64,000 nt of DNA from Anaeramoeba flamelloides (GCA_027625915.1 JANTQA010000023.1:21142001-21206000); one strand, 5' to 3'; positions 44,901-57,600 are shown, counted from the first letter of the stretch. Notes: generated by a model from the sequence alone, not told the origin. Program-made: numbers and translations.

Positions 44901-47900
44901 TCAAGATTTAACTTTGGGCATCTGCAGAGCATTATATTCCAGCACAATCGGCGAAGATTGTGGATCTTCCAAAATTTGTGAAAATGGGCTCGCTTGCCAA
45001 GATTTCCAATGTACAGACACCTTCAGTAAATGCGACGAAAATACCCTTGCTTGTCCCGAAGGATATGTCTGCGAATGTAATACAAATAAATTAGATGGTT
45101 CCTGTAAGCAGGTGTATAACAGCGATTGCCAAAAGTCTGCAATCTCATTATTATATTGCCTGCAACAATACAATTGCAGAATTGAAACTGACTATGTCAA
45201 AGGTACCTGTGCCTATGATAATTGCTTTGAAAAAATTCAAAATTTGGAATGCTGTAAACAAGATGGTTATGAAACTACTTATTTTTTAAATAATGGAATG
45301 AACTGTAAAAAATGTTCAACTATTGATACTTATGTGGGACTTAATGAAAAGTGTGATTTCGCAAACAATATGTAAGATTTTATTTTTATTAATATTTTGA
45401 TTCTTATTTATTTATTTCTATTGTTTTTGTTGATTAATTACTAATTGATACATAAAAAATAATAATAATAATAATAATAATTTTTTAAAATAATAATAAT
45501 AATAATAATTCTAAAAAATAATATACGACATTCGTTATATATGTATTCATTTTATATATCTTTGTTATATATTTTTACTCGTGCTTGTTCTATTAACGCA
45601 TATATTTTTAAATTTTTTTTTTTTTAATAGCTTATGTAATCGAAATTTATGGTGTAATTCAAATACAGGCAAATGTGAAAAGGATAATACAGGAACCGAA
45701 TGTACAAAGGGATCTGAGTGTTATGGTGGTATTTGTTCGAAGGGTAAATGTTCTGTCATGAAGGCAAATGGTGATGACTGTGCGAGCGACGGCGAGTGTT
45801 ATTCGGGAAATTGCAATGATCAGAATGTTTGTCGTGGTTTGGCCCATACTGCCGCGTGCGATCCATCAAAGATAGGTGGTCATCAATGTGACATTGCATT
45901 GTTTTGTGATTCCCTTACCCACACCTGTATTCCACAAATACAAAATGGCAAAGAATGTATGAGCCATTTAAAGCCCTATTTCAATGATTTGTCATCTGCG
46001 TGTACTGCAGGATCAATTTGTGATGCAGATGACGCCGATTATTCAAGTGGCAAATGTAGGCGAGTGTATTCGGGTTCTGTTGGAGCCACCTGCGGGCAAT
46101 CACGTACCTGCCAAAGTGGCTTTGCCTGTCAAGATAATAAATGTGTTTCCAAATTTACCAAGTGCGATAAGCATTCCAAATTCTGCCCAGAGGGCTATTA
46201 CTGTAAATGTAATACAAACGACGAAGACGGCAAGTGCGTTCAATATGCAAACACGGACTGCCAAGTTTACATTGAAGAATTGGTTGATTGTATCGATATG
46301 AAGGGATGCTCCTTTGATATTGATATCACAATTGGGACCTGTATATATGACCATTGTTACGATTTGGTCAAGGAAGTTGAGTGCTGTAAGACAGGCAATG
46401 GCTTCCAGAATTCATATTATCCAAACAAGGGTATGGAATGCGACCAATGCGATCAAAAAACTTACGGTGTAGTTGGAGACGATTGCGACACCATGCACGA
46501 TCAAGAATGTATGAAAAACTTATGGTGTAATTCAACGAATAAATGCCAAGCGGACAACACCGGAGAACCATGTAAGCAGGGGAGCGATTGCTATGGTGGT
46601 GTCTGTGCAAACAATGTCTGCACGGTTATGAAGGCGATAGATGACCAATGCCAAATAGCACAGGAGTGCTGGAGTAACAGTTGCTTGAACAAATATTGTT
46701 CTGGATGGGCTGAAGACTTTCCTTGCGATCCCTCGCGAATTGGTGGCAATATTTGTAACAAGGGCTTCTTTTGTGACTCAATTACTGAAAAATGTACAAA
46801 GCAGATCTTATCGGGCAACGAATGTATTTCCCATTTGGAACCCTATTATCAAGACTATGATAATGTTTGTGAATATGGATATATTTGCGATTATAACCCA
46901 TCGGAGCTGCAAAATGGTATCTGTAGACGATTATATTCCGGCCAAGAAGGTGACGTGTGCGGTGGTTCACTCACTTGCGAATTGGGATATGCCTGTGTTA
47001 AGAATAAATGTACAAAAAATTTTGATGTATGCGATGACAAAACCAATTTATGTCCTCAAACCCATTATTGTAATTGTAACTCAAATCAAACACAGGGTAC
47101 ATGTGTACAATTTTCTAATAATAAATGCCAAGAGCAAGCTGATGCTCTAACAAATTGTTTCACAGTAAATCAATGTTCTTATCCCGAGGTCAAGGGTAAT
47201 GGGCAATGTATGTACGATCGTTGTAGAAATGAATTAAATGATTATCAATGCTGTTTAAAAAAAGGTTATTCAAATAGTTATTTTGTAAATTCAGGTATAG
47301 ATTGTAATAATTGTTATCAAATGTATACTTATCAAGCTTTCAATCAACAATGTGATCCCGAGAATGAAATGTAATTTTTTTTTTTTTTCTTTATTATTAT
47401 TTATTATTTTTTTTATTATCCTTTTGATAATTAATTATCTTATTATTATGATTATTATTATTTATAAAAAATAAAATATTATCCTTTCCTATCAAAATAG
47501 ATTATGCTATGACAACTTATGGTGTAATCCAAATACAGGGAAATGCGCGAAAGATAATACTGGAGGCAAATGTAGCAAAGGTGATGAGTGCTATGGTGGA
47601 CTTTGTGTTAATGGTGAATGTTCTATCAGGAAAGACAATGGCGATTCTTGTTCGGTAAATGATGAGTGTTGGAATGATAATTGCCAAGGAGGGATGTGCC
47701 GAGGTAAAACTGAGAATTCAGATTGCAATCCATCAAATTACTATGGATCGGAATGTGACGTTGGACAATTTTGCGATTCACTTACCAACAAATGTATTCC
47801 AAGAATCCAACCTGGAAAGGAATGCCTAAGTCATATTCTGCCGCAATTAACGGACTGGAGGCTTGTTTGCTCTGGTGGATATTATTGTGATCATGTCGAT

Positions 47901-49358
47901 CAAGATTTTGAAAAGGGATATTGTAAAAGGTACTTTTCTGGTAAAGAAGGAGACACCTGTGGTTTTTCTGATACTTGTGAATTAGGCTTGGCATGCCAAG
48001 ATAATAAATGTACTTCCCATTATCAGAAATGCGATGATGTTTCAAAATATTGCCCCTGGAATTCCCGTTGTATTTGTAATTCAGACCAAATTGATGGAAC
48101 CTGTCAGCAATTCGCTAATAATTATTGTCAAATGGAAGCAGAAATGTTAGTTGATTGTTCGATTTTAAATGGCTGTCCATATCAAACTCTGACGACAAAG
48201 GGTTCTTGTCTTTATGAGTATTGTCATTCCGAAATACAATACTTTGAATGCTGTTTACAAGAAAATAATTATGAAGGGACCTTTTATCCACATTCTGGCC
48301 TTGACTGTAATTTGTGCCCAGAACATTTAGAATTTGCTGGAGTGGATGAATATTGTAATGAATTCCGAGATGTTTATTGTTATGACAATCTCTGGTGCGA
48401 CTATAATGATTATAAATGTAAAGAAGACAATACAGGGGGGAACTGTAGTTACAGCATCGACTGCTATGGTGGCGTCTGTGCCAATGGTATTTGCTCTGGC
48501 AAACTTGAAGCCGGTGATGCTTGCGTTGCTGATACTCAATGCTTAACTGATAAATGCACTGATGGCGTTTGCGTAGGTTTGCCCAAGGGAGAAAAATGTG
48601 ATCCTACATCCCTAACTCTTATTAAATGCGAAAAGGGTCTATTTTGTGATTCAATAACGGAGACATGTATTGAACAAATAAAGCCAGGTAAGGAATGCTA
48701 TAGCCATATCTTACCTTACTTAAGCGAATGGGCAGCAGTCTGCTCATCTGGCTATATCTGCGATAATGTCGATCAAAATTTTGAAAAGGGATACTGTAAA
48801 AGATTATATTCCGGCAAGGATGGCGACAATTGTGGATTTAGCTTTTCTTGTGAATTAGGCTTGGCATGCCAAAATTATGAGTGTACTTCCAATTTTTATT
48901 CCTGTGACCAAACAACGAAATTTTGTCCAGAGGGCGGCTATTGTGTATGCAACGACAACGAAATGGCTGGCTATTGTGCTTATCATACAAACACAGATTG
49001 CCAAAGCCAAGCCGATGAATTCATCAATTGCCAAGAAAAATTTGGCTGTGGACTATTAGGAGAACGTATAGAAGGATCGTGCACCATAGAAAATTGCTTT
49101 AGCCAATTTTCTGATTTCGAGTGTTGTAAACAATCAGGTGGTTATTCAAGGACTTACTATTTAAATAAAAATGTTGTATGTAATACACCCACACCTACAC
49201 CAACAACGGGTAGTGATAAAATCCCCGATGATAATCATAATAGCATCAAATTAGGTGTCGGAATGGGGATACCTATTTGCATCGCTTTAATTGCAATTGC
49301 CTTCTTCATGTGGCCTAAAAAGAAAAAACAAAAAAAAGGTAATTACGAGGCACTCTAA
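38777..49358 (+). CDS. Giant Cys-rich surface protein: signal peptide, seven repeats, TM anchor; five exons
   Basis: Exons are 38777-38826, 38982-39977, 43632-45371, 45631-47370 and 47501-49358 (6,384 nt, 2,127 residues). Residues 1-17 are a signal peptide in its own exon (MKLVFLLLFFFFLSSLG). Seven repeats of about 290 residues follow: one in exon 2 and two each in exons 3, 4 and 5. Repeat landmarks are YDNLWC, DNTG..C, DCYGG.C.NG.C, CD.....G..C..GLFCDS, GKEC.SH..PY, VC..GYICD, GE.CG.S..CE.GLAC, FCP.G..C.C, ECC and NNGM.C..C. I counted 38 Cys in one repeat. A Pro/Thr linker (TPTPTPTTG) precedes a transmembrane helix (about 2093-2113), a basic stop-transfer KKKKQKK and the tail NYEAL, which contains a YxxL sorting-type motif. 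It is probably a disulfide-rich plasma-membrane or phagosomal protein. It is reminiscent of ciliate/amoeba surface-antigen or Dickkopf-like Cys modules, but I recognise no defined family or ligand. Confidence 0.85.
40595..40840 (+). repeat. dispersed repeat family H, copy 3
   Basis: CAACAATTATTGATCGATCAA, CAACTAATTTTATATGTGG, TTTTTCTATTTAA, then a CTGATCAAACAAAACAGACT-like block and CGTAATTGG, shared with 27935-28220. Confidence 0.6.
42453..42537. repeat. short inverted repeat
   Basis: Arms AAAGAGTGACACTCAA (42453) and TTGGAGTGTCGCTCTTT (42521) are separated by 52 bases, with two mismatches. It could be a minimal MITE or a hairpin; nothing further can be said. Confidence 0.5.
42786..42935 (+). 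repeat. degenerate ~50-bp tandem repeat, three units
   Basis: Three successive units have the form TTTTTTGGAATTG(G/A)GAAT, a middle stretch, then CTTTTTTTTTTAAATT. The third is the most diverged (TTTTTTGCCATTCAAGAT). Confidence 0.65.
43556..43592. repeat. CATA-type microsatellite
   Basis: CATACATACATACATATATAA-type run shortly before the acceptor of exon 3 of the Cys-rich gene. Confidence 0.8.
45462..45508. repeat. (AAT)n microsatellites
   Basis: Two adjacent AAT trinucleotide runs in the 259-nt intron between exons 3 and 4 of the Cys-rich gene. Confidence 0.9.
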
Positions 49359-49782
49359 ATACATCTATTTTATTTTATTTTATAAATTTAAAGAATTATT
49401 TTTTTTAAAAAATTAATAATTAAATTTTAATCAATATCCAATATCGAATTAATTCAAATAAAAATTATTTATTAATCTAATCTTATTTTTGCTATTCTTT
49501 AACAAATTTGAATTTCCTTTTATTTCTGAATTTTTTTTTTTACATTCATTCTTTGATTATTTCTATTTTTTTTTAGTTTTTTTTGAGATTTTTATCATTT
49601 TTTCAATCTTTTTTTGGATTATAATTTCTATTTTTTTAAAATGGTTACAAAAGATTTTTCCGTGATTCATTTAACTTTTTTTTTATAATTATCATTTAAA
49701 TTTATTTTACATTTTTTGTGAGATTTGAAAGTCGAATTTTCAAATTAAATTTTAATTTTTTTTTTCTCAAAATTAAATAAAT

Positions 49783-49922
49783 AGAAATTTTGATGATAGC
49801 ATTTCTTATCGCGATATTAGTAATAAATTCGTGGTAGTATTTAAAAAAATCGTGATTAGTTCTACTTGATCTGGATAAATCACAAAATCGTGATATTCCA
49901 TATTATCGCCATCAAATAAAAA
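49783..49922 (+). mobile_element. short TIR element family L, copy 2
   Basis: Starts TTTTGATGATAGCATT and ends with ATATTATCGCCATCAAAT, an imperfect inverted repeat of the start. The inside carries TATCGCGATATTAGTAAT, TCGTGATTAG and ATCGTGATATT words. It aligns in order with 26425-26530. The ~140-bp size and terminal inversion suggest a MITE. Confidence 0.55.
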
Positions 49923-52900
49923 TCGTAATAAAAATAGAAAATTATTTTTTTTTTACGATCATCATACAAAAAATCATCAAATTATAATATTCCAGTTTAC
50001 AGGAGAAAATGAAGAATTAAAAATTTGAAATCAACTTATAAAAAATCCTTTGAATTTAACAAAGCCTTGAGACTTTTATAACACTTTTAAACTTTAAAAA
50101 TGTTTGAAAGTATTTGTAAGGGTTGTACTGTTTCTTCAAGTGTTTGAAAGTTTTGAAAGACATAAACTTTTTGTAAAGGGAATGAGTTTGATTTGTTCTG
50201 GAAAAAAATTGTTTTCTTTTCATTTTTTTTTAACAAAATATCAAATCTCAAAGAAATTTTATGATCAAACTAATAATTACCCATTCCAACAATATAATAG
50301 AACCTCAAAGCTCTAGATGTGTTTTCTGCCAAATACAAAGTTATTAAAAGAAAAAGAATAACAACAAGAAAACAAATTGTACAAACAATCTTAATAATTG
50401 GTGTTAATGTGGCTGGGATGTTGTTAAATCTTTTGAAAGGTTATCCTACCCCTTTCAACTTTCCTAGATATTAGAAAAGATTTTCAACAAAAGAATAGAT
50501 TCTTTAGAGAACACCAGAAGGGTACGTTTTTTTAAAAGCCTTTTTTGTTAACACAATTTATAACATCGCCTTTAGACTGAGAAACTATCTCTTTGCCTTT
50601 ATTTTTAAATGTATTGTTCTAAACATCTATCGATCTGACGACCAAATCAAAATAAAATATTTGGAAAACTCCTTGATCTAATCATTGATTTGAATTAAGT
50701 ATTTTTTTTTGTTATTTTTTAAAAAATAACTTTTGTTCAAGGGATCGTTGTTTTTTGATCAAACAATTTTTTTTTTGAATATATTGTTGAATTAACTTAA
50801 AATTCATCAATTATCGTATGATATAATTATAATCATGGTTTTTAGACAATTACCACAACTTTTAGACAATTATCATTATTTTATACAATATTCAGATTTT
50901 TGATATTACCACAATATTATTTATTCTCGGGATTTTTTATATTATCTTGATTTTTGAAAATTTAAGGTGATTTTTGTAACTCCACAGTGAATTGGTATGG
51001 ATATCTTCAAATCTTCTTCTGTTAGTATCTAAAAATCGATTTAATAAATAATAATAAAACGATAATTATCAATTATTTATACCATATAAAACATCTAACA
51101 ACATTTGTAAGATGATTTTTGAAATTTTATATATATATATATATTCCAAATTTATAATTTTATTTTTACTAGTTGATAATTCTATAATCTTCAAAATAAC
51201 AAAAATACCATTTTTTAGAATAAATGATTAATTTTTTTAATTATTTAGATTATTTCTGTTCAAAAATTGAAAAAAATCTGCCCACTTAAAGTTTGAATTA
51301 TAATTTTATTATTATTATTATATATTTATTTTGAAAGATCAAATATTTTTATCTACACTCTGAAAACTCAATCTTTCTAATCTTGCTAGAAAAAAAATCA
51401 TGAAATTTTTTATTTAGATAACAAATTTAATTCCAAGTGAGGTTTAACCAGGAAAAAATTTCAAATACCTAGTAAACTGATAAATGTGTTTTATTGCTTG
51501 GAAAATTATTTGAATATGTATTAGATTGCAGATTGTATCTTTAATTTTCTAAACATCATTTTCTACTAAAAAAAGGACAAAATTTTTTTCATATATTTTT
51601 TTTTATTGTAAAGATTGATGGAAAAATTTGTAAAAATAAACCCAATAGTTGCTGATTCAATGAATGTTCCAATTTCAATTAATCATTTATAACCAATTTA
51701 ATATAAAAGCGAATTTTACAAAATGTTAAATATAATAATCTATAAAAAAAGCCAGAAGTAACTATAATTGGTTACTATCTTTAACTAATTAAATTTCGAT
51801 ACGAGTACCAATGTCTGTATTCTTTTGTTTATATACAATTTAGATACTCATCCAATTTTATTCTTTCTAAATTGGATGAAAAAAAGCTTGAAAAGGGTTA
51901 ATAATGATAATTTAATTAGATACGTGAATAGAAATAATTAAGAAAATTGATTCATAAAAGAAACAAATTAACTTTAAAGAAAAATTCATTATATATAATT
52001 TCTTATCCATTTGTTAACCAAAGATATTAAAAAAAGATCTTCTTTATATTTCAAAATTAAATGGGTCAGTTTTGGGGATCTAAAAAATAATAAATTTATT
52101 TAACAGATTTTAATGATAGGGCAACTAAAGAAAAATCCACCCACATTTAAAAAATAAGATAAAAAATTATTATTGTCTTTGATCCTTCGTGTTGAATTTA
52201 ATCACTGTTTTCTTGTATAACTTGAACTTTCTTTTCATATATAATAATTTTTCCCATTAAAAATTTTGTTCATGTTTTTAAACACTTTCGCTAAATTTTA
52301 CAGGGTATTAAAGACCTTCCAAGGCTATTCTGGATATTTATTTCAATCAAATATTGAGCATGAATCACTGTTTTAAAATGTTAAATTTTTATAAAAAGAG
52401 TAAGTTTTTATTTGAAAAAAATTAATAAATGAGTTGATTTAAAATGTTTTCTTAAGAAATTTTGAAAAAATTATTTTTTGGTTGTTTCAAAAGTAATTTA
52501 GTAATTTTATCTTGCCAAATTATCTATATTTTCTTTTATTTTTCGATATGAATATTGTTTCTTTTGATAAAAGAAGTTAATTTTATATGGGTTTATTTAT
52601 AAATTTTTATTTTGAATATAAACATACTTATCTTCAAGTCAAATTTTAAAAAAAGTATTATATAATAAAAATTTGATTCATATAAATATTCATATGTAAA
52701 AAAGTAATGAAAACAATTTAAAAGTGTCAAAAAATAATAATTGTTACACTTTTGAATATTTCAGGCGGCTTTCATCTGAAAAAACGCATTTTTAAACCAA
52801 AATCAATAACAATTAAATCAAATGATCTTTTCTCACTTGAGTGATATTTTTTGACATAAAATGCTTTGAAAGTCTTGAATATTCTTTTTTTAATTCTATT

Positions 52901-52959
52901 TACTATTGTCAAAATAATTATTTTCGAAAAGTTTAATCCGGTATTTTAAAAATAATAGG

Positions 52960-53640
52960 GTGTTTATTTTGTTATAGAAGACATATTCATTAACCGATCA
53001 AAGAAACTGGTAATAACGATTAAGTAGATATATTTTATTGGCTTCTTAAGGTTCCAATATTTCAAAAGAAATTTGAGAAATAAAGGATTAAAATTAGAAA
53101 ATTTGTCGAAAAAAATCAATAAAAATTTAAAAGATAGTTTTTGTTACAGTCAGTTTCACTTTTAAGGCACAAACTTACAACGAAATTTAAGGCACAAAAA
53201 AATCTCAAATTAAGGCATAAAATTTGGAATTTTAATTTTTACAAATAATTTTTACTGGAATCTGAATTTTGTGCTTTAATTTGAGATTTTTTTTGTGCCT
53301 TAAATTTCGTTGTAAGTTTGTGCCTTAAAAGTGAAACTGACTGTATATATACAAAAAATCAAAAAATTTCATAAAAAAGAAGAAAAATACTAATTATTTT
53401 GAACAAATTGTTTTCCTTATTTAATATTTACTGAAAAAATCAAGGAGTTTACATTCAAAATTGATTTGAACTTAGGTAAACTATATAATAATCAATTGGA
53501 TGTTGTGTTGAAACAAGAAGAAAATAAATGGCAGATTATAGTATGGAAACACGAACTAAAGTCTTTGGAAAGAATTATTTTGATCACTGTCAAGTACTGA
53601 CCTCTTTTAAGAGTATTGTAACAAAAAAATTATACAAGAA
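52960..53640 (+). repeat. dispersed repeat family F, copy 3, interrupted by a MITE
   Basis: Aligns with 53900-54345 in direct orientation: TTATAGAAGAC(A/C)TAT(-)CATTAACC, GGTTTC/GGCTTCTTAA-GTTCCA, AAATGAAGGAT-like, and after the MITE ATTGATTTGAAC, TTGGATGT(T/A)GT and ACAAGAAGAAAA. The family A MITE 53147-53343 sits inside this copy and is absent from the other. Confidence 0.7.
53147..53343. mobile_element. palindromic MITE, family A, copy 4
   Basis: Perfect terminal inversion (CAGTCAGTTTCACTTTTAAG) between TA dinucleotides, with six TTAAGGCACAAA-type boxes (three per arm). The length is 197 bp, identical to copy 2. It is inserted into a family F repeat. Confidence 0.9.
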
Positions 53641-53899
53641 TCATAGGGAAGTTTTTAGATATCTAATAAGTACTTGAGTTAAACTCAAATTATGAGTTAA
53701 AAGTGAAAGTACGGATTCATTCATTTCAATATTTACTTTTCAGGAATGTGGTTTGGACTAATCTTGCTCTAAATGTTTCCCACCAAAAATGATCAAATTA
53801 TTTGATTAATCTGATTTATTTTTAATAAGTTTTTAGATACGGTAGTCAAAATATAGCTTACAAAAAAATTTAATGCGTGTTTCAAAATAAAAAGTGTGT

Positions 53900-54345
53900 G
53901 TTTTTTTTTGTTATAGAAGACCTATACATTAACCAATCCAAGAAACACATAATAAACCCTAAAAAATATGGTATTGGTTTCTTAAAGTTCCATTATTTAA
54001 AAATAAATTCTAAAAATGAAGGATCAAATTGCCAAATTTATCTCAAAAAATAGAGTAAATTTTTCGTAAATTAATCATCAAAAATAACTAAAAAAATTCA
54101 AAAAAATTGAGAATATTATGGAAAATTTCCACCTATTTGCATGAATAATTTTCATTTTACAACAAATAGCCAGACCTTTACTTTCGAAATTGATTTGAAC
54201 ATATGTATAATATTTGTTAGTAGATTGGATGTAGTCTTGGTACAAGAAGAAAAAAAAGCACAGTATAATATTTTGAAACACTGATTATAGTCTTTCTGTA
54301 CACATTATTTTGTTCACTCTATTCAATTGTCCAAAATCTTTACTT
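53900..54345 (+). repeat. dispersed repeat family F, copy 4
   Basis: Uninterrupted counterpart of 52960-53640. The reverse complement of its left half matches 35395-35690 and 20080-20340 (AAATGAAGGATCAAATT, TTATCTCAAAAAATA, ATCATCAAAAATAA). Confidence 0.7.
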
Positions 54346-54685
54346 GAATATTGTTTACTTGTTTCTTAAAATAAGCAACTTCCATCTCTACATATTAAAA
54401 ATAATAATACAACAATTTCTGAGAAACAAACCCTTTTCCTCCACAATCCTTCCACCTTACTTTGAAAAATAATTATTTTAAATTTAAAAAATTATTAACG
54501 TATAAATTAATAATTTTGTTTTCAATAATCTTCAAGTACATAAAATTCCAGTACAAATTATGAAAATAATATTAGAAGGATATATTAAGCAAATAGTTGA
54601 GTATTTACAAATCATTTTTTAAATTTTTTTCATTAATTTTTCTCTTTCTCTTTGGAATAAATCTCTTCAAGAAAATTAATTCAAA

Positions 54686-57600
54686 ATGAATAACGATTTT
54701 AAATTATTAACAGATCTTTTCGTAGAAACACAAAGTGGTGTTACCGAAAGAATCAAAAATGGTAAGTAATTTTCCATGTTGGATCCTTTATCTAACCGTT
54801 AATTTTGTTCTTTTTTTCTTTTGTGAAAAAAAAATAAAAAACAAATATTTTTTTTTCTTTATTGATTTAACTTGCCTTCTTTTGTTTTATTTTTTTTTTT
54901 TTCTTCAGATTTTGACAAGATCTCTAAACCCAAACCAAACCTCTTCTTTCCGATTAACTTTTTTAAATTTGTCTTGTTTTAAAAAAAAAATCGATTTTGA
55001 ATGCTTTTTTTTCTCAATTCAAAAAAAAACTTCACAAAAAAAAAACCAAACAAAAAAATTAAACCAAACAAAAAAACAACCAAATAAAAATTAAAGCTGA
55101 AATTGAACTTAACCAACTAAGTGAAGAACCAAATTTTTACTTATTATTATTGCAATATATTGAAAGCAACAATATTGATCAAGTTTATCGACAATTAGCA
55201 ACACTTTATTTCAAAAATTTCACGATCAAGAACTGGTATGAAGAAGATGAAGACGGTGACATTTTGCCTTCAAAAATCTTTAATGAAGACGATCAAAACA
55301 AAATCCGAAAAAATTTAGTAAACTTGACACTGACAACACCACGTTTAATTCAAAACCAATTACTCGAGGTTGTCAAAAAGATTGCAGAAATCGATTTTTA
55401 TGAAAACTGGCCCGACTTAATGACTCAACTGACGAGCAAACTGGACACGGATAATTTCGATGTCATTAATGCAATTTTCTCAATTATGAATATGATCTTT
55501 AAAAATTATCGATATTACACCTGCTCAGATGAATTATTGATCGAGGTAGACTACGTCTTAAAGGCCATTCAAGAAACCTTAGTCAAAATGTTGGAAGAAC
55601 TAACAAACTTTTTCGACAACATTAAGCAAAGCAATGATCCAAATAAGCAATCACAATACTTCCGATCATTAAAATTAGTTTCAAAGATCTTTTATTCCCT
55701 GTCTTGTCATCAATTACCAGCTTACTTTGACACCCACTTAGATTCCTTTTGCTTAATGTTTGAAAAATTTTTAGAGTATGACAATGGCCAATTCAAATCA
55801 CAAGAAAGCGAAGTAGCAACAGAATTAGAAAAGCTGCAAACAGCAATTTGTAAAAATATCAACCTACTGACAACAAAGTATAGCGAAGACTTTAACAAAA
55901 AAGTCACCACATTTTTGCAATCTGTTTGGAAACTGTTATTAAGGCTGGACTTAAAAACTAGATACGACAAGTTAGTCATTGAAGGAATCAATTTTTTAAC
56001 TTCAGTTTCCAGAGGCGAACATCGAGACCTGTTTGGAGAAGCTGACACATTAAAGGACATCTGTGAAAATATTGTTATTCCTAATTTATACTTTCGAGAA
56101 ATTTCTGAGGACATATTTGAAGCAGAACCAGAAGAATACATTCGACAGGACATTGAAGGAAGCAATGAAAATACCAGAAGGAGCGCATCCACAGAATTAG
56201 TGCGCTCTTTAAATAATTATCACGAAAAGGCAGTTACTGAAATTTTTTCCGAGTATGTCTTTTTGATGCTTGAGGAATACCAAAAAAACAAAACCGAAAA
56301 TTGGAAATCCAAAGACGCTGCAATTTACCTTGTAATTGCATTAACCGTGAAAACAAAAACACAGGCCTCTGGGGCCACAAGTGCGAGCAGCCTAATTGAT
56401 ATCACATCCTTTTACCAAGATCACATCTTGCCAGAAATCACTAATAATGATTCCCACCCTGTTTTGAAAACCGATTCCTTAAAATATGTTTTAACCTTTA
56501 GAACTCTCCTTGAAAAAAATATCATTAGTGATCTAATGGGCACCTTGGTTACCCTGTTAGAGTCCCAAAGCTATGTAATCAATACTTATTCTGCGGTACT
56601 CATTGAAAGAATTTTGGCCATTCGAGAACTCGAAAACCGAAAGCCAAGATTTAATAAAGATGATATTAAAAACGGATTAGAGATTTTATTAACCAATTTA
56701 TTTGCCATTTTCGCCTTTGAAGACGAAGAATTAAATGATTATGTCATGAAAGCAATCATGAGGGTAACCGCCGTGTCTAAGGATTACGTAATCGAAGTAT
56801 CCGAACCAATAATTGGAAGACTAAGTGAAATCGTACTCAGCATTTGCAAAAACCCAACAAAGCCCCACTTTAACCACTACGTTTTTGAGACCTTTGCTTC
56901 CATCATTAGAACATTCAACTATTATAAAGCAGACCTGACAATCATTGAAAATCAATTTTTACCAATTGCTAAGACAATCACTGAACTTGAAAACCAAGAT
57001 CTTGCACCCTATGTGTACCAAATCTTGGCACAATTATTGGAAGGAAGAACTCAAAAGGATTTTGAACAAAGCAACGAATTGAAAGAATTCTATTTTGAAT
57101 TTTTATTACCAAAAGTTTTGGACCAAGAAAGTTGGAAAAGTAAAGGAAACATCCCCGCCTTAACTTTAATGTTCCAAGCCTACATCTCCGTAATCCCAAA
57201 TCTGTTGGTTGAAAACGGTTATCTTGAAAACATTTTGAATTATTTCCTTCAAATGGTCCCCAGAAGGGTACACGAAAACGACGCCTTCAAAATTTTGGAC
57301 TCCATATATCTTCATATTGATGTTCAAAGCTATCAATCCTACTTGCCAGATATCTTCAAGGGCATATTCGATCGATTAAATCTCAGACAGACAGACAAAT
57401 TCATCCGTTTATTCAATGTCTGGCTCTCAAAAATTATCGGAAAGCATGGCGTAATATTAGTCATCGAAGCAATCGATTCAATCCAAAAAAATTTATTTTC
57501 AAATATCTTGTCGTCGATTTATTTAAAAAATATCAATAAAATACAATACCCAATCCATAAAAAGGCAATTTTGGTGTCCTTATTAAGAATGCTTACAGAT

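Larger units (their letters stand above)
49359..54685. other. intergenic, repeat-rich spacer
   Basis: No convincing gene in 5.3 kb. It holds a possible polyadenylation signal for the Cys-rich gene (AATAAA at 49457), a family L element (49783-49922), an AT microsatellite near 51128-51144 and two direct copies of family F, the first split by a family A MITE. Short open frames are not protein-like. Confidence 0.6.

Noticed and set aside
39456-48546. Many antisense and off-frame open frames over the Cys-rich gene
   Set aside because: They are shadows of a well-supported sense frame with regular Cys spacing and phase-consistent splicing.
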